The notes below the pieces were generated by a model. It worked only from the letters and a program-made list of their open reading frames with translations. It made no database searches and was not told where the DNA came from. Shown here piece after piece: positions 63,531-64,000 of a DNA stretch of 64,000 nt; within the stretch, counting starts at the first letter, position 1, and each line of letters opens with the position of its first letter. This DNA is from [Eubacterium] siraeum (GTDB lineage Bacteria > Bacillota > Clostridia > Oscillospirales > Ruminococcaceae): positions 1,488,001 through 1,552,000 of the forward strand of contig CP102281.1 of the NCBI GenBank assembly GCA_025150425.1, read 5' to 3'. Position numbers and translations under genes: made by a program.

Positions 63531-64000
63531 TCAATCTCTTCTTGAGCTTGCGATAAGTCTTAAAAGCTGTAATAAAGCCACTGCAAGCGATGCTACATAA
63601 GTCATTGCGGCGGCTGTGAGCGTTTTCTTTGCACCTGTATACTCCGCACCGAACAGTATGCCTTGATTCTTTATTGTGGCAAGCGCTCTGTGGCTTGCGT
63701 TGAACTCAACGGGGAGCGTTATCAGCTGGAACAGCACTATTGCCGCAAAAAGTCCGATGCCTATGCCTCTGAGTATCGGCATATTAAAGACAATACCGAG
63801 TATGAAGAACAGTATCCACGCCGATGAGCCGAACTGTGCAACTGGAAGAATCGCCATTCTTATTCTTATAGGAGTGTAGTTTTCGGCATACTGTATCGCA
63901 TGACCGACCTCGTGAGCCGCAACTCCGATAGCTCCGACAGATACGCTGTCATAAACGGGAGCCGAAAGAGCAACGGTGTTTGTCCTGGGGTCGTAATGGT
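63531..64000 (-). CDS. YugP-type zinc metallopeptidase, 5' truncated by window edge
   Basis: The frame is open to the window edge, giving about 155 visible codons. The zinc-binding motif HEVGH lies near 63920-63934 in GVAAHEVGHAIQYAEN, preceded by HYDPRTNTVALSAPVYDS, typical of the YugP/Zn-peptidase-2 family. Three hydrophobic segments follow. The protein is membrane-bound; its substrate is unknown. An internal ATG at 63857 is not the true start because conserved sequence continues upstream. Confidence 0.88.
   Translation of the reverse strand, partial: HYDPRTNTVALSAPVYDSVSVGAIGVAAHEVGHAIQYAENYTPIRIRMAILPVAQFGSSAWILFFILGIVFNMPILRGIGIGLFAAIVLFQLITLPVEFNASHRALATIKNQGILFGAEYTGAKKTLTAAAMTYVASLAVALLQLLRLIASSRRD

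Overview
The window looks like a chromosomal segment of a spore-forming, anaerobic Firmicute of class Clostridia. Gene content and base usage suggest a gut Ruminococcaceae/Oscillospiraceae member close to [Eubacterium] siraeum; this affiliation is inference, since there is no rRNA gene here to test it. The evidence is an [FeFe] hydrogenase, sporulation genes (yunB, spoIIID, a ylzJ-like gene, spoVM), a leucine T-box, PASTA kinase and PP2C signalling, and Firmicute-type gene orders. Most genes lie on the minus strand, in tight operons with strong Shine-Dalgarno sequences and several TTG starts.

Layout. 1-3.1 kb: the 3' part of an [FeFe] hydrogenase, then an orphan sugar-binding lipoprotein with its own promoter and a LacI/CcpA-type operator. 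3.15-3.74 kb: a non-coding block packed with hairpins, between convergent genes. 3.75-13.6 kb: T-box-controlled leuA, ligA, yunB, an M18 aminopeptidase, a lytic transglycosylase, coaE, tsaC, prfA and a DUF951 gene. 13.8-20.3 kb: a dCache-HAMP-GGDEF protein, a ClpC-like ATPase, a 50-residue cysteine-rich peptide and typA. 20.4-20.7 kb: a tRNA cluster (Val, Asp, Phe, Gly in transcription order). 21.4-26.6 kb: an AT-rich island encoding a secreted protein, a lipoprotein, a short acidic protein and a three-gene ABC transporter. It is bracketed by two inverted copies of a short MITE-like element; a third copy lies at 39.2 kb.

26.8-33.2 kb: spoIIID; an operon coupling NAD salvage (nicotinamidase, pncB) to a GH5 mannanase-like lipoprotein, an acetyltransferase and a nitroreductase; and small unknown genes. 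33.2-40.5 kb: ygiQ, ftsK/spoIIIE, uppP, a ylzJ-like gene and a TepA/ClpP-like protease. 40.6-46.7 kb: pnp, with a long leader hairpin, rpsO, and the tig-clpP-clpX proteostasis cluster. 46.7-55.5 kb: a phosphoesterase, thrC, yraN, rnhB, ylqF/rbgA, lepB, rplS, a pair of radical-SAM-associated genes, an M50 protease and initiator tRNA-Met. 55.8-64 kb: the order rsmB-rlmN-prpC-prkC-rsgA-thiN-(53-aa membrane peptide)-spoVM, matching the Bacillus subtilis locus, with a YugP-type zinc protease at the edge.

The most unusual structures are the hairpin-array block, in which stems differ but remain complementary around a shared loop; the MITE family, whose central hairpin changes on both arms between copies; the island bracketed by these elements; and the roughly 84-nt hairpin just upstream of pnp.
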